Shown piece by piece: positions 55,264 through 64,000 of a stretch of 64,000 nt of DNA. Position numbers and translations under genes: made by a program. The stretch comes from Arsukibacterium sp. UBA5043 (GTDB lineage Bacteria; Pseudomonadota; Gammaproteobacteria; Enterobacterales; Alteromonadaceae). The stretch covers positions 423,818 to 487,817 of the forward strand of contig DIBV01000017.1 of the NCBI GenBank assembly GCA_002415085.1, written 5' to 3'. The notes under the pieces are model-generated. The model had not been told where the DNA came from. It ran no database searches and saw only the letters and a list, made by a program, of their open reading frames with translations. Each line of letters begins with the position of its first letter. The stretch's first letter is position 1.

Positions 55264-57522
55264 TTAGGCACGTAACTGGCTAAGCAACTGCTTGTGTTCC
55301 AGAAACCGCTGCACCTGTTGCTTAACTTGCTTTGGTGACTGGCACGCCAGTACTTCAGGTAAAAACGCTTCCAACTCTGCCATATTAACCCGGCGTAACA
55401 ACCATTTAATTTTTGCAAGGTTGCTGTTATTCATACTAAACCGGCTATAGCCCATTGCGGCTAACACCAGCACCCCGGCGGGTTCACCACCGAGCTCACC
55501 ACAAATGCTGATTGGAAACTGCAGTTGCCGGGCCTGAGTTGCTAACAGATTGAGCGCGCGTAACACGGAAGGATGCAACGCGTCATACAAGTTAGCTACC
55601 CGGGCATTATTTCTGTCTACAGCCAGCAGGTATTGGGTAAGATCGTTAGTTCCGACTGAGCAAAAATCTACCCGTGCCGCCAATTCCGGCAGCTGATACA
55701 TAATAGATGGCACTTCAATCATTACCCCTATTTTCGGTTTTGGCAGGGCAATATTCAGCTCATCGCTGACTTCAAAACTCGCTTGTCTGATCAGGCGGAT
55801 AGCTTCGTCAACCTCAGCCAGATCAGATATCATCGGCAATAAAATATGTAAATTATCCAGTTCAATATTGGCTTTTAACATTGCCCTGATTTGCACCAGA
55901 AAAATTTCAGGATGATCCAAAGTCAGTCGGATGCCACGCCACCCCAGAAATGGGTTCTCCTCAACGATGCTAAAGTACGGTAGTGCTTTGTCGCCACCAA
56001 CGTCAAGCGTACGCATCACTACCGATTTTCCGGCGTAACCATTGAGAACTTTACGGTATAGGTCTACCTGTTCCAGCTCGGTTGGGAAGCGATTTCGCAT
56101 GATGAATGGAAACTCAGTACGGTACAGGCCTACCCCGTCGGTATATTCGGCGTTGCTGGTTTCCAGCTCAATAGCCAGGCCGCAATTGACCATTAATTTA
56201 AACGGCTTGCCACAGGCTGACTGGGAAGGCAGAGCGACTTCCTGCTGATAGCGGGCACTGAGCTCAGCATCTTCGTTGATAAGGCGCCGGTATTCGATGC
56301 AAATGGCTTCGACCGGCGACAACAGAATATGCCCTTCGTAACCATCCACGATCACTTGTTGGTTTTGCCAGTGCAATAAAGGGAGTTCATTAACGCCCAT
56401 TACAGCCGGTATGCCGAGGGCTCTGGCCATAATGGCCGCATGTGAGTTAACTGAACCTCGCAGACTGACAATAGCCACCAGTTGTTCCCGTGGCACTTCT
56501 GCCAGCATGGTTGCCGTTACATTGTCGGCCACCAACACAACGCGTTGGGGTAATTTTACTTTGCGCTGCTCAGAATCCAGTAAGTTATTCAGTACCCGTT
56601 GCCCTAAATCGCGGATATCCGTGCCGCGCTCTCGTAAATAGGGGTCGTCCATATCATCAAACTGGCGGGCGAACTTTTCAACAACCCGTTTTAGCGCACT
56701 CTTGGCACACCAGCCCTCGGCAATTTGCTGTTCAATTTCCTTGCCCAGACTGGCGGCATCAAGCAACTGATGATAAACATCAAAAATTGCCAGCGCATCA
56801 GCGGGAATATGGCCTGCCATTCGCTCCGCCAAGCGATTAAATTCCGCTTTGGTTATTTTTACTGCCCGATAAAATAACGCCAGTTCTTTTTCAGGTTCAT
56901 CAGATTTTTTCAGAGATATCGCGTCAAAATCACTGGAAGGCTGTAATACATAAGCTTCACCAATAGCCATGCCAGGTGCGCCAGGCAACCCTGCTAGCTG
57001 ACCTGACTGCGCCATACTGGATGGCCGTTGACTGGCCGCATCACGCATCTCTGCATTGGCCAGCACCGATGCCAGCTGAGCGCCCAGCGTAACCAGGAAA
57101 GACTCTTCGTCTTCACTGAACACCCGCTCAGCAGACTGCTGAATGGTCAGCACCCCCAGAACTTTGCGGTGATGAATTATTGGGCAGCCGAGAAAGGCAG
57201 AAAAGTGCTCTTCGCTAACTTCAGGCGTTACTCTGAACCGCGGATGCAACTGGGCTTGCGCCAGATTTATTGGCTCTTCCCGTTGCCCTACCCAGCCAAT
57301 TAGTCCTTCCGAGAAACCAATAGCAACTTTACCTACGGCGTCCTGATTCAGGCCGTCAGTTGCCATCAGCATAAAATGTTGTTGCTGGTAATCTGCCAGA
57401 TAGACCGAACAACACTCGGTGGCCAGGGCGATTTTAATGCTTGATACCAGGCCAGCCAAAGCATTGTCTAGAGCTGGCTCCTGGGCCACATCCTGAACAA
57501 TCCGCCGTAACTGGCTTAGCAT
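55264..57522 (-). CDS. ptsP: PtsP, enzyme I-Ntr of the nitrogen phosphotransferase system
   Basis: This 752-residue protein has an N-terminal GAF domain (about 1-160), then PTS enzyme I domains. The active-site His is in GSVNSHAAIMARALGIPAVM, and the C-terminal PEP-binding domain has LYRTEFPFIMRNRFPTELEQ and SVGTNDLTQYLLAVDRNN. It takes phosphate from PEP and passes it to NPr. GAGG precedes the ATG. It follows rppH, the normal gammaproteobacterial neighbour. Confidence 0.96.
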   Translation of the reverse strand: MLSQLRRIVQDVAQEPALDNALAGLVSSIKIALATECCSVYLADYQQQHFMLMATDGLNQDAVGKVAIGFSEGLIGWVGQREEPINLAQAQLHPRFRVTPEVSEEHFSAFLGCPIIHHRKVLGVLTIQQSAERVFSEDEESFLVTLGAQLASVLANAEMRDAASQRPSSMAQSGQLAGLPGAPGMAIGEAYVLQPSSDFDAISLKKSDEPEKELALFYRAVKITKAEFNRLAERMAGHIPADALAIFDVYHQLLDAASLGKEIEQQIAEGWCAKSALKRVVEKFARQFDDMDDPYLRERGTDIRDLGQRVLNNLLDSEQRKVKLPQRVVLVADNVTATMLAEVPREQLVAIVSLRGSVNSHAAIMARALGIPAVMGVNELPLLHWQNQQVIVDGYEGHILLSPVEAICIEYRRLINEDAELSARYQQEVALPSQSACGKPFKLMVNCGLAIELETSNAEYTDGVGLYRTEFPFIMRNRFPTELEQVDLYRKVLNGYAGKSVVMRTLDVGGDKALPYFSIVEENPFLGWRGIRLTLDHPEIFLVQIRAMLKANIELDNLHILLPMISDLAEVDEAIRLIRQASFEVSDELNIALPKPKIGVMIEVPSIMYQLPELAARVDFCSVGTNDLTQYLLAVDRNNARVANLYDALHPSVLRALNLLATQARQLQFPISICGELGGEPAGVLVLAAMGYSRFSMNNSNLAKIKWLLRRVNMAELEAFLPEVLACQSPKQVKQQVQRFLEHKQLLSQLRA

Positions 57523-57568
57523 AAGAACCTCATTGTACTGTCGGTTTTAGCAAATTTAATATTTCTGT

Positions 57569-58072
57569 TTAGTATTTTTTCTTAACATCTTTGCGGGTAA
57601 ACGGCAAAGCAACCGGGGCAAACTCACGCATGACTTTACGATACACTTCTCGTTTAAAAGCCACGACCTGACGCACCGGATACCAATAACTGACCCAGCG
57701 CCAGTTATCGAACTCAGGATGCGTTGTTACAGCCAGATTTACATCTTCTTCCCGACAGGTCAAACGCAACAAAAACCATTTTTGCTTTTGCCCGATACAC
57801 ACAGGGTTACTGTCTTTACGAATTAATCTTTTTGGAAGTTTATAGCGCAACCAGTGTTTGGTAACACTGATTATTTCTACATCCTCAGGCCGAAGCCCAA
57901 CTTCCTCGTGCAATTCGCGAAACATGGCTTGTTCTGGCGTTTCGCCATCATCAATACCACCCTGTGGGTATTGCCAGGAATGCTGGCCGTATCTTTTCGC
58001 CCAAAACACCTGTCCCTGGGTGTTACAAATCACTATGCCGACATTGGCCCGAAAACCTTCGGCATCGATCAC
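57569..58072 (-). CDS. rppH: RppH, RNA pyrophosphohydrolase
   Basis: This 167-residue Nudix hydrolase opens [20 protein letters not shown]. The Nudix box [20 protein letters not shown] carries the catalytic Glu residues. It removes pyrophosphate from mRNA 5' ends to start decay. The start is GTG at 58070-58072, with AGAGG five bases upstream. It is followed by ptsP after 46 bases. Confidence 0.96.
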   Translation of the reverse strand: MIDAEGFRANVGIVICNTQGQVFWAKRYGQHSWQYPQGGIDDGETPEQAMFRELHEEVGLRPEDVEIISVTKHWLRYKLPKRLIRKDSNPVCIGQKQKWFLLRLTCREEDVNLAVTTHPEFDNWRWVSYWYPVRQVVAFKREVYRKVMREFAPVALPFTRKDVKKKY

Positions 58073-58440
58073 ACAAACCTCTAGCGAGTCTATTTCTGCT
58101 ATAACAAAGATTCTTTCACAAAGTAGCGGTTACAGCAAACGGAATTTCATAAGCGATAGCTGGATAATTTCAGCAAAGTTATCCACATTTACACTTTGCC
58201 ATAGCCGCCCTATGTGAACTTCTTCACAGACTCTGTGGATAAAACTGTTGTTAAGGTGCGCAAGACTATGGGATAACGCTAGAACATGATAAAACCCAAG
58301 CCAAAAATACGACGCTTAACTGAATATATACAACAAGTTATAAGATACTCTTGTCAACTACGCGATTTTTCAGCATGTGCATAAGTTAGTTTGCTGCGTT
58401 TTTAAGCAGCATCAGCGACAAAAAGGTGCTAGGGTAAGCC
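58073..58440. promoter_or_regulatory. Divergent rppH-mutH region with two DnaA boxes
   Basis: TTATCCACA at 58179-58187 and TGTGGATAA at 58234-58242 are perfect DnaA boxes in opposite orientation, 46 bases apart. Otherwise 368 bases with no gene, holding promoters for rppH and mutH. No AT-rich unwinding element or replication gene is near, so this is not a likely origin. Confidence 0.5.
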
Positions 58441-59166
58441 GTGATTGCAACCGCATCTTACGGCGAACAACTTTTGGAACACACCCCGTTAAAAACCGCT
58501 GAACAATTACTAGCGCGCAGCCAGACCATTGCTGGCCTGACCCTTGGCCAGTTGGCTGAACAGCTAAAGGTAAATATACCTGCCGATTTAAGGCGGGATA
58601 AAGGCTGGGTTGGTCAGTTAATTGAATTGGCGTTAGGGGCAGAAGCAGGCTCCAAAGCATTACCCGATTTCCCGGCACTTGGTATTGAATTAAAAACTCT
58701 TCCTATCGATCAACATGGTAAACCACTGGAAAGCACGTATGTCTGCGTGGCACCACTAACCGGCATTACCAGCCAAAGCTGGCCGCAATCATGGATTTGC
58801 CAGAAACTCCAGCATGTACTTTGGGTACCCATTTTGGCCGAACGCCAAATTCCGCTGGCAGAAAGGATTATCGGGACCGCCTTTTTGTGGCAACCTTCCG
58901 CGGAAGAAAAACAGGCACTGCAACAGGACTGGGAGGAATTGATGGAACTCATTACTCTGGGCGGTATTGATAACATCCGCGGTGCCCATGGCAAGGTGTT
59001 ACAATTAAGGCCCAAGGCAGCCGACAGTAAAGCATTAACCGCAGCGATTGGCGCCACGGGTGAACCTATTCAGACGCTGCCCCGCGGTTTTTATCTGAAA
59101 GCCAGTTTTACCACAGCCATTTTATGTCGTCACTTCAATATGGCAGCTCCGACGCAACACTGTTAA
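58441..59166 (+). CDS. mutH: MutH, mismatch-repair endonuclease
   Basis: This 241-residue enzyme nicks the unmethylated strand at hemimethylated GATC sites. The Asp-X6-Glu-X-Lys active site is [33 protein letters not shown] and [14 protein letters not shown] also match MutH. The start is GTG with AGGGT upstream. It is divergent from rppH, and its end overlaps the solute-binding gene by four bases tail to tail. Confidence 0.95.
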   Translation: MIATASYGEQLLEHTPLKTAEQLLARSQTIAGLTLGQLAEQLKVNIPADLRRDKGWVGQLIELALGAEAGSKALPDFPALGIELKTLPIDQHGKPLESTYVCVAPLTGITSQSWPQSWICQKLQHVLWVPILAERQIPLAERIIGTAFLWQPSAEEKQALQQDWEELMELITLGGIDNIRGAHGKVLQLRPKAADSKALTAAIGATGEPIQTLPRGFYLKASFTTAILCRHFNMAAPTQHC

Positions 59167-59987
59167 TCCTGGTATCGCGTGACGATTTGCTGGTACAAGC
59201 CATTTTGTTTAATTGCTGCCAGGCCGCGATTAAACTCTGCCACTAATTCCTCTTCGACAGAGGCCTTGCTAAACATCACATAAACATCATTATTGCCCAA
59301 AGTAATCTGATGCGGTTTAATCAGCTCATCCAACCCTTTTCGTCGCAAAATCGAGGCGGCGACAAAGCTGTCTTCCAGAAAACCGTCAATTTCTTCATCC
59401 AGCAACCGGGCCATGTTCATTTCACTGATAATAGCGCCAACAAACTGAGGCCGGAACTTAGCAGACGCATATAATTCGGCAATTTCATCACCGTAGTAGT
59501 ACTCATTAACAATGCCAAGTTTGTGTCCGGCGTTAATAAATTCCTCAATGTTATTTACATCCAGGTCAATATCATCAGCCCGCACATACAGCGAAAATTG
59601 CTCTTGCCGGTATGGCTCAGAGAAATAGGCAAAGCGTTGCCTGTCTTCGGTAATTGAAGCGCCCAGCACAAAATCTATCTCGCCGTCTCTAAGCAACCCC
59701 AGCAATTCAACCCAACTGCCCTGGACAATATTTAATTCACACTGCATTTCTGCGGCAATCGCCCGGACAAGCTCAACATCGAGTCCGGTAACCGTATCGC
59801 CTACGGTCATATATTGATAGGGCTCCCATGCATCAAAGCCCATGGTTAACTCGCATTGCGGTGGCACCGCCGACATTCGTTGCGCTAAAGGTTCTGCAGG
59901 CACGGCTAACTCAGGTTCGGATACCGGTTTGCAGGAAATAATGGTTAACAGCAAAGTTAAAGAAAATATAAGCTTGATAAACTTCAT
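59163..59987 (-). CDS. Periplasmic solute-binding lipoprotein (SBP_bac_3 family)
   Basis: This 274-residue lipoprotein (lipobox LLTIISCKP) has a family 3 binding domain with [20 protein letters not shown] and [20 protein letters not shown], followed by [20 protein letters not shown]. It likely binds an amino acid or similar polar solute. No permease or ATPase genes lie beside it, so it may be an orphan sensor. The specific ligand cannot be read from the sequence. Confidence 0.8.
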   Translation of the reverse strand: MKFIKLIFSLTLLLTIISCKPVSEPELAVPAEPLAQRMSAVPPQCELTMGFDAWEPYQYMTVGDTVTGLDVELVRAIAAEMQCELNIVQGSWVELLGLLRDGEIDFVLGASITEDRQRFAYFSEPYRQEQFSLYVRADDIDLDVNNIEEFINAGHKLGIVNEYYYGDEIAELYASAKFRPQFVGAIISEMNMARLLDEEIDGFLEDSFVAASILRRKGLDELIKPHQITLGNNDVYVMFSKASVEEELVAEFNRGLAAIKQNGLYQQIVTRYQD

Positions 59988-60148
59988 AAATCACCTCAGG
60001 GTGTTATGACTTTATTCAAGCTTAGTGCAAGTTGATATTTTTGCTCGTCGGGACAGTAACTTATTCCGGAGTTTTTTTAGAGAAGCGCGTTTGCAACTTT
60101 GATACTGAACATCACACCCTCACCATTATTTTCCATTGCATTGTGCGT

Positions 60149-60604
60149 TTAAAGTCTGATAGCCGCCAGAAGCAAGCCTACGATCCAAACGATAAAGGCG
60201 ACAGTCAGTACCAGAATACCAAGCAGCACAACGACGAATAATATATTTTGCACTACTGATTTTCGGTAAACTTGGTTAGGTCGCTGCAGATAATCTTCCA
60301 GCAAAGCGACATTGCGCCTATTTGATTTCCAGATGAAATCAAACAAATCGCCGACGATTGGAATAGCGCCAATTACCGTATCAATGATCATATTGATAAT
60401 CATTTTTCCCAATATCATGCGCGGTACCCCTAATTGATGGGCTTTATAGATAATAGCGCTGGATAACAGGCCGCTGATAAAGTCACCTATTCCTGGTATT
60501 AAGCCAATTATCCCATCCAGACCAATTTTATAGCCACCGGGTAGCGGAATGCTCTCGTCCAACAACCAGCCCAGACGCTGCGCAAAACGACTTGTTGTTT
60601 TCAT
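60149..60604 (-). CDS. DUF4112 membrane protein
   Basis: This 151-residue protein carries the DUF4112 signature GWLLDESIPLPGGYKIGLDG followed by IIGLIPGIGDFISGLLSSAI. A second glycine/proline-rich half has IGAIPIVGDLFDFIWKSN. The C-terminal hydrophobic segment is LFVVVLLGILVLTVAFIVWI. Function is unknown. It stands alone. Confidence 0.85.
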   Translation of the reverse strand: MKTTSRFAQRLGWLLDESIPLPGGYKIGLDGIIGLIPGIGDFISGLLSSAIIYKAHQLGVPRMILGKMIINMIIDTVIGAIPIVGDLFDFIWKSNRRNVALLEDYLQRPNQVYRKSVVQNILFVVVLLGILVLTVAFIVWIVGLLLAAIRL

Positions 60605-60720
60605 TAGTCGGTATCCTGTTTCATTGGTATCGCTATTTGTAACCCTGGCTGGTAAAGCTGATAGTTTAAGGCTTATTGAGGTTTAATCAGCTCGCCATTC
60701 AAAGCGATAGTTAATAGTCT

Positions 60721-60748
60721 AATTAAAGACAATTAAAGACAATTAAAG
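60721..60748 (+). repeat. Three tandem copies of a 10-base unit
   Basis: AATTAAAGAC is repeated at 60721 and 60731, with a third partial copy from 60741 (AATTAAAG). It lies in the 228-base gap between the DUF4112 gene and the desaturase-family gene. It may be a site of replication slippage or a phased protein-binding site. Confidence 0.6.
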
Positions 60749-60832
60749 CTTAACAGTCTTCATACATAACTTCAGAGTGATATAACTTTATTAAAGCATA
60801 GTGCCATGTGGGTTTTTCACCGAAGTTATAAC

Positions 60833-61687
60833 TTATTTTGGTGCTTTTCCAATGGGGCTCGCTGGCACCTTTGGCGGCATTTTCAGCAGCACCTGCCAGG
60901 CGCTCTGTTGACGCTCTTTGCAGCGCAGCGCCTGCCACATCCGCCGCCATTCATAGAAGGTAATCGTTAACGGGTTAGTTGAGTTAAAATCGTCAGTGAT
61001 GCCGTACCGACAGGGCTCGCTGGCTTGCTCAGCAACGAAGGTGCCAAACAACTTGTCCCAGATAATGAGTACCCCGGCAAAATTACGGTCGATATACAAA
61101 GGATTACAGGCGTGATGTACCCGGTGATGCGATGGCGTATTGAAAATATGCTCTATCAGGCCAAGTTTGCCAATGGCCTGGGTATGCACGAAAAACTGAA
61201 ACGCTAAATTAAGTGCCACCACGGCAAACACCAGCAATGGCTCGTAGCCGATTAGTATCATTGGCAGCCAGAATACCCACATACCCGAGATCGGATACGT
61301 AAGACTTTGCCTAAACGCTGTACTGAAATTCATAAAGCGAGAACTGTGATGCGCCACATGCGATGCCCATAACCAGCGAACATGGTGCGAGCCACGATGA
61401 AACCAGTAATACAGAAAGTCTTGCAGAATGAATGCCAGCAGCAGGTTGAGCGTGCTCAACTCAATCGTAAACAGGCTAAACTGATGCAACCAGTAGAAAA
61501 ATGGCATAAGTAGCAACAATGCCAGCATATCTGAGCCCTGATGCAGCAGCGCCAGCATGGCATTTGCCATGGTATCACGCCAGCTATACCAGTTTTGCTG
61601 GCGTAACACTGCGAAACGCCACTCCAGCGCCACACAGATTAAAAACACCGGGCTTAGCAGTAATAAAATTAGTTCAACTGGCGGCAT
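60833..61687 (-). CDS. Sterol desaturase / fatty acid hydroxylase superfamily protein
   Basis: This 284-residue membrane enzyme has the histidine boxes of the superfamily: HRGSHHVRWLW, ASHVAHHSSRFMN and FNTPSHHRVHHACNPL. These bind a di-iron centre. Four or more hydrophobic segments precede and surround them. It probably hydroxylates or desaturates a lipid; substrate unknown. It lies 22 bases downstream of cysB on the same strand, but co-function is not evident. Confidence 0.88.
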   Translation of the reverse strand: MPPVELILLLLSPVFLICVALEWRFAVLRQQNWYSWRDTMANAMLALLHQGSDMLALLLLMPFFYWLHQFSLFTIELSTLNLLLAFILQDFLYYWFHRGSHHVRWLWASHVAHHSSRFMNFSTAFRQSLTYPISGMWVFWLPMILIGYEPLLVFAVVALNLAFQFFVHTQAIGKLGLIEHIFNTPSHHRVHHACNPLYIDRNFAGVLIIWDKLFGTFVAEQASEPCRYGITDDFNSTNPLTITFYEWRRMWQALRCKERQQSAWQVLLKMPPKVPASPIGKAPK

Positions 61688-61709
61688 AAGCTTTCATTGC
61701 GTAACCTGG

Positions 61710-62756
<1,047 letters not shown>

Positions 62757-62841
62757 TTATAAATGGCAATGCTATAACTTTTAGTAGCAAAGAAAATTAA
62801 CAATTTACTGACAGCCTTTATCGTCAAACCCCGGAGCCGTT

Positions 62842-63531
62842 ATGGATAGCACTTTAGAAATTGACTTTGCCACCGTGTTGGCGTGCAGTGTTCATGATAT
62901 GAAGAACTCGCTTTGGATGGTTATTCAGTCAGCAGAACTGATCCAGGCAGAAGGTAACAAGTTGTCTGATAACGCCCGCGAAGAACTGGCGAGGCTTAAT
63001 TATGAAGCAAACCGGCTCAATTCCAATTTATTACAGCTACTCTCGTTATATCGTCTGGACCGACAGCAACTTCCGGTACAAATCGACCAGCATTACCTTA
63101 GCGAGCTGTTTGAAGAACTGCTGTTGAAAAACCAGTATTTTGCAACTCAGCAGAGTATTGAGGTTGTCATTCGTGTTGACGACAACTTAAACTGGTTTTT
63201 TGACCGTGATCTGGTTCTGAATGTCCTCAATGATGCTATCGCCAATGCGTTGCGCTACAGCAACCGGCGAATTATGTTAAGTGCTGAGATGACAAAAGGT
63301 ATGCTTTTGATAGAAGTGGCGGATGACGGGCCTGGCTTTCCTGATTTTATGCTGGATAATGCCAACCCTGCTATGCATAAGCTTGATTTACGACATGGTC
63401 ATACCGGGCTTGGAATTTTTTTTGCTAAATTAATTGCCCGGGCGCACCACAATAAAAACCAGCGCGGCCAGGTGACGTTGCAAAATAATGGTGGGTTATC
63501 GGGTGGAAGTTTCAGTTTAACGTTGCCCTGA
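62842..63531 (+). CDS. Small cytoplasmic histidine kinase
   Basis: This 229-residue kinase has no membrane or sensor domain. The H-box is CSVHDMKNSLWMVIQSAEL with His18. The ATPase domain has NDAIANALRYSNRRI, DDGPGFPDF and RHGHTGLGIFFAKLIARAHH. It likely senses through a partner protein. The gene after it (63606) could be in the same transcript. It is divergent from cysB. A specific pathway cannot be named. Confidence 0.85.
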   Translation: MDSTLEIDFATVLACSVHDMKNSLWMVIQSAELIQAEGNKLSDNAREELARLNYEANRLNSNLLQLLSLYRLDRQQLPVQIDQHYLSELFEELLLKNQYFATQQSIEVVIRVDDNLNWFFDRDLVLNVLNDAIANALRYSNRRIMLSAEMTKGMLLIEVADDGPGFPDFMLDNANPAMHKLDLRHGHTGLGIFFAKLIARAHHNKNQRGQVTLQNNGGLSGGSFSLTLP

Positions 63532-63605
63532 TATGCACAAACCTGTTCATTATCATCAAATCAGATTACTATAATTTATAAACGCGTATCCGTTATGAGG
63601 TCTGC

Positions 63606-64000
63606 ATGCTGTTACCCCTTATCATCTCGCTTATTGTAGCTTTGGTGATTATTGCTGTTGTCGTTAACGTAGTACAACAACACAAAGCTAAGATAGCCAG
63701 CCTGAAACGGGCTGAGTTTACCAAGTTACGCCATATGCTTGATGATACTGAAGATATGCTAATTAATGCGGCTAATGTGCCACTGACCCCAGCCCTTTCC
63801 AATATGCTGTTAAAACGCAGCGCTTTTGCACTGCGGGCTATGGTAGAGCTGGATCCTGGTACCCGCGAGCTAAAGCAACGCTTGCAGGAAATCGAAAACA
63901 GATTGAAAGAACCCGTTGCCGCAGATCAGGCAACGACTGACAACCTGACCCTGCCGGATAACGATCAGCAGCTGATTGGTTTGATCCGCGGTATCAAAAA
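63606..64000 (+). CDS. Uncharacterised membrane-anchored protein (partial, 3' end off window)
   Basis: This reading frame opens at ATG 63606-63608, with GAGG upstream, and runs without stop to the window edge (131 codons). It starts with one membrane segment MLLPLIISLIVALVIIAVVV. A helical charged region follows (RAEFTKLRHMLDDTEDMLIN, FALRAMVELDPGTRELKQRL). It lies 75 bases after the histidine kinase and may be its partner. Family not recognised. Confidence 0.65.
   Translation, partial: MLLPLIISLIVALVIIAVVVNVVQQHKAKIASLKRAEFTKLRHMLDDTEDMLINAANVPLTPALSNMLLKRSAFALRAMVELDPGTRELKQRLQEIENRLKEPVAADQATTDNLTLPDNDQQLIGLIRGIK

Noticed and set aside
58073..58440. Possible replication origin (DnaA boxes)
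   Set aside because: Only two boxes were seen; no AT-rich repeats and no dnaA/dnaN/gidA genes are near.

Overview
The window looks like chromosomal DNA of a motile marine or aquatic gammaproteobacterium, close to the Alteromonadales or Rheinheimera/Alishewanella type. This placement is inferred from the polar-flagellum gene set with H-ring genes (flgO, flgP, flgT), the CheV-CheR pair beside flgB, tandem flagellins followed by flaG-fliD-fliS, and the rppH/ptsP/lgt/thyA and cysB neighbourhoods. It was not tested by database search.

Bases 1-25,234 form a flagellar block. Read on the minus strand from 21.6 kb to 1, the order is cheV, cheR, flgBCDE, then after a terminator and a new sigma-54-like promoter flgFGHIJKL, then two flagellin genes each with a sigma-28-like promoter, flaG, fliD, fliS, a FliT-like chaperone, a Maf-type flagellin glycosyltransferase, and pseF and pseG of the pseudaminic acid pathway. 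On the plus strand lie flgA, flgMN (with a clear sigma-28 promoter) and flgT (with a sigma-54-like promoter). flgP is on the minus strand between flgN and flgT. Together these give rod, hook, filament, secretion control, H ring and filament glycosylation.

Bases 25,330-25,404 are a tRNA-Arg (anticodon CCT). Its last 15 bases (25,390-25,404) recur exactly at 50,547-50,561, so 25,405-50,561 is read as a ~25 kb genomic island integrated at the tRNA 3' end. No integrase gene remains. The island holds a hipA-hipB-like toxin-antitoxin pair with repeated operators, an insertion-sequence-like remnant, a divergent FtsZ/tubulin-fold protein lacking the GTP-binding loop, two membrane proteins, a large PD-(D/E)XK nuclease, a NERD/zinc-ribbon protein with a small partner, a methyltransferase, and an HNH nuclease fused to a UmuD/LexA-like S24 domain. 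It then holds a complete type I-F CRISPR-Cas locus: a 45-repeat array, then cas6f, csy3, csy2, csy1, cas2-3 and cas1 on the minus strand, with a CapW/BrxR-like WYL regulator divergent from cas1.

Beyond the island the flagellar theme resumes with three paralogous FlgO-like lipoproteins (50.6-52.6 kb), which suggests the island split an ancestral flgT-tRNA-flgO neighbourhood. The rest, 52.7-64 kb, is housekeeping: thyA-lgt, a TauE-type exporter, ptsP, rppH, mutH, a solute-binding lipoprotein, a DUF4112 protein, a sterol desaturase-family enzyme, cysB, a small histidine kinase and the start of a membrane protein.

The least ordinary items are the FtsZ-like pseudo-GTPase, the HNH-S24 fusion, the CapW-like regulator with inverted repeats beside type I-F cas genes, the triplicated flgO and the island boundaries. 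Motif and family calls were made by reading the sequence, with no searches run.
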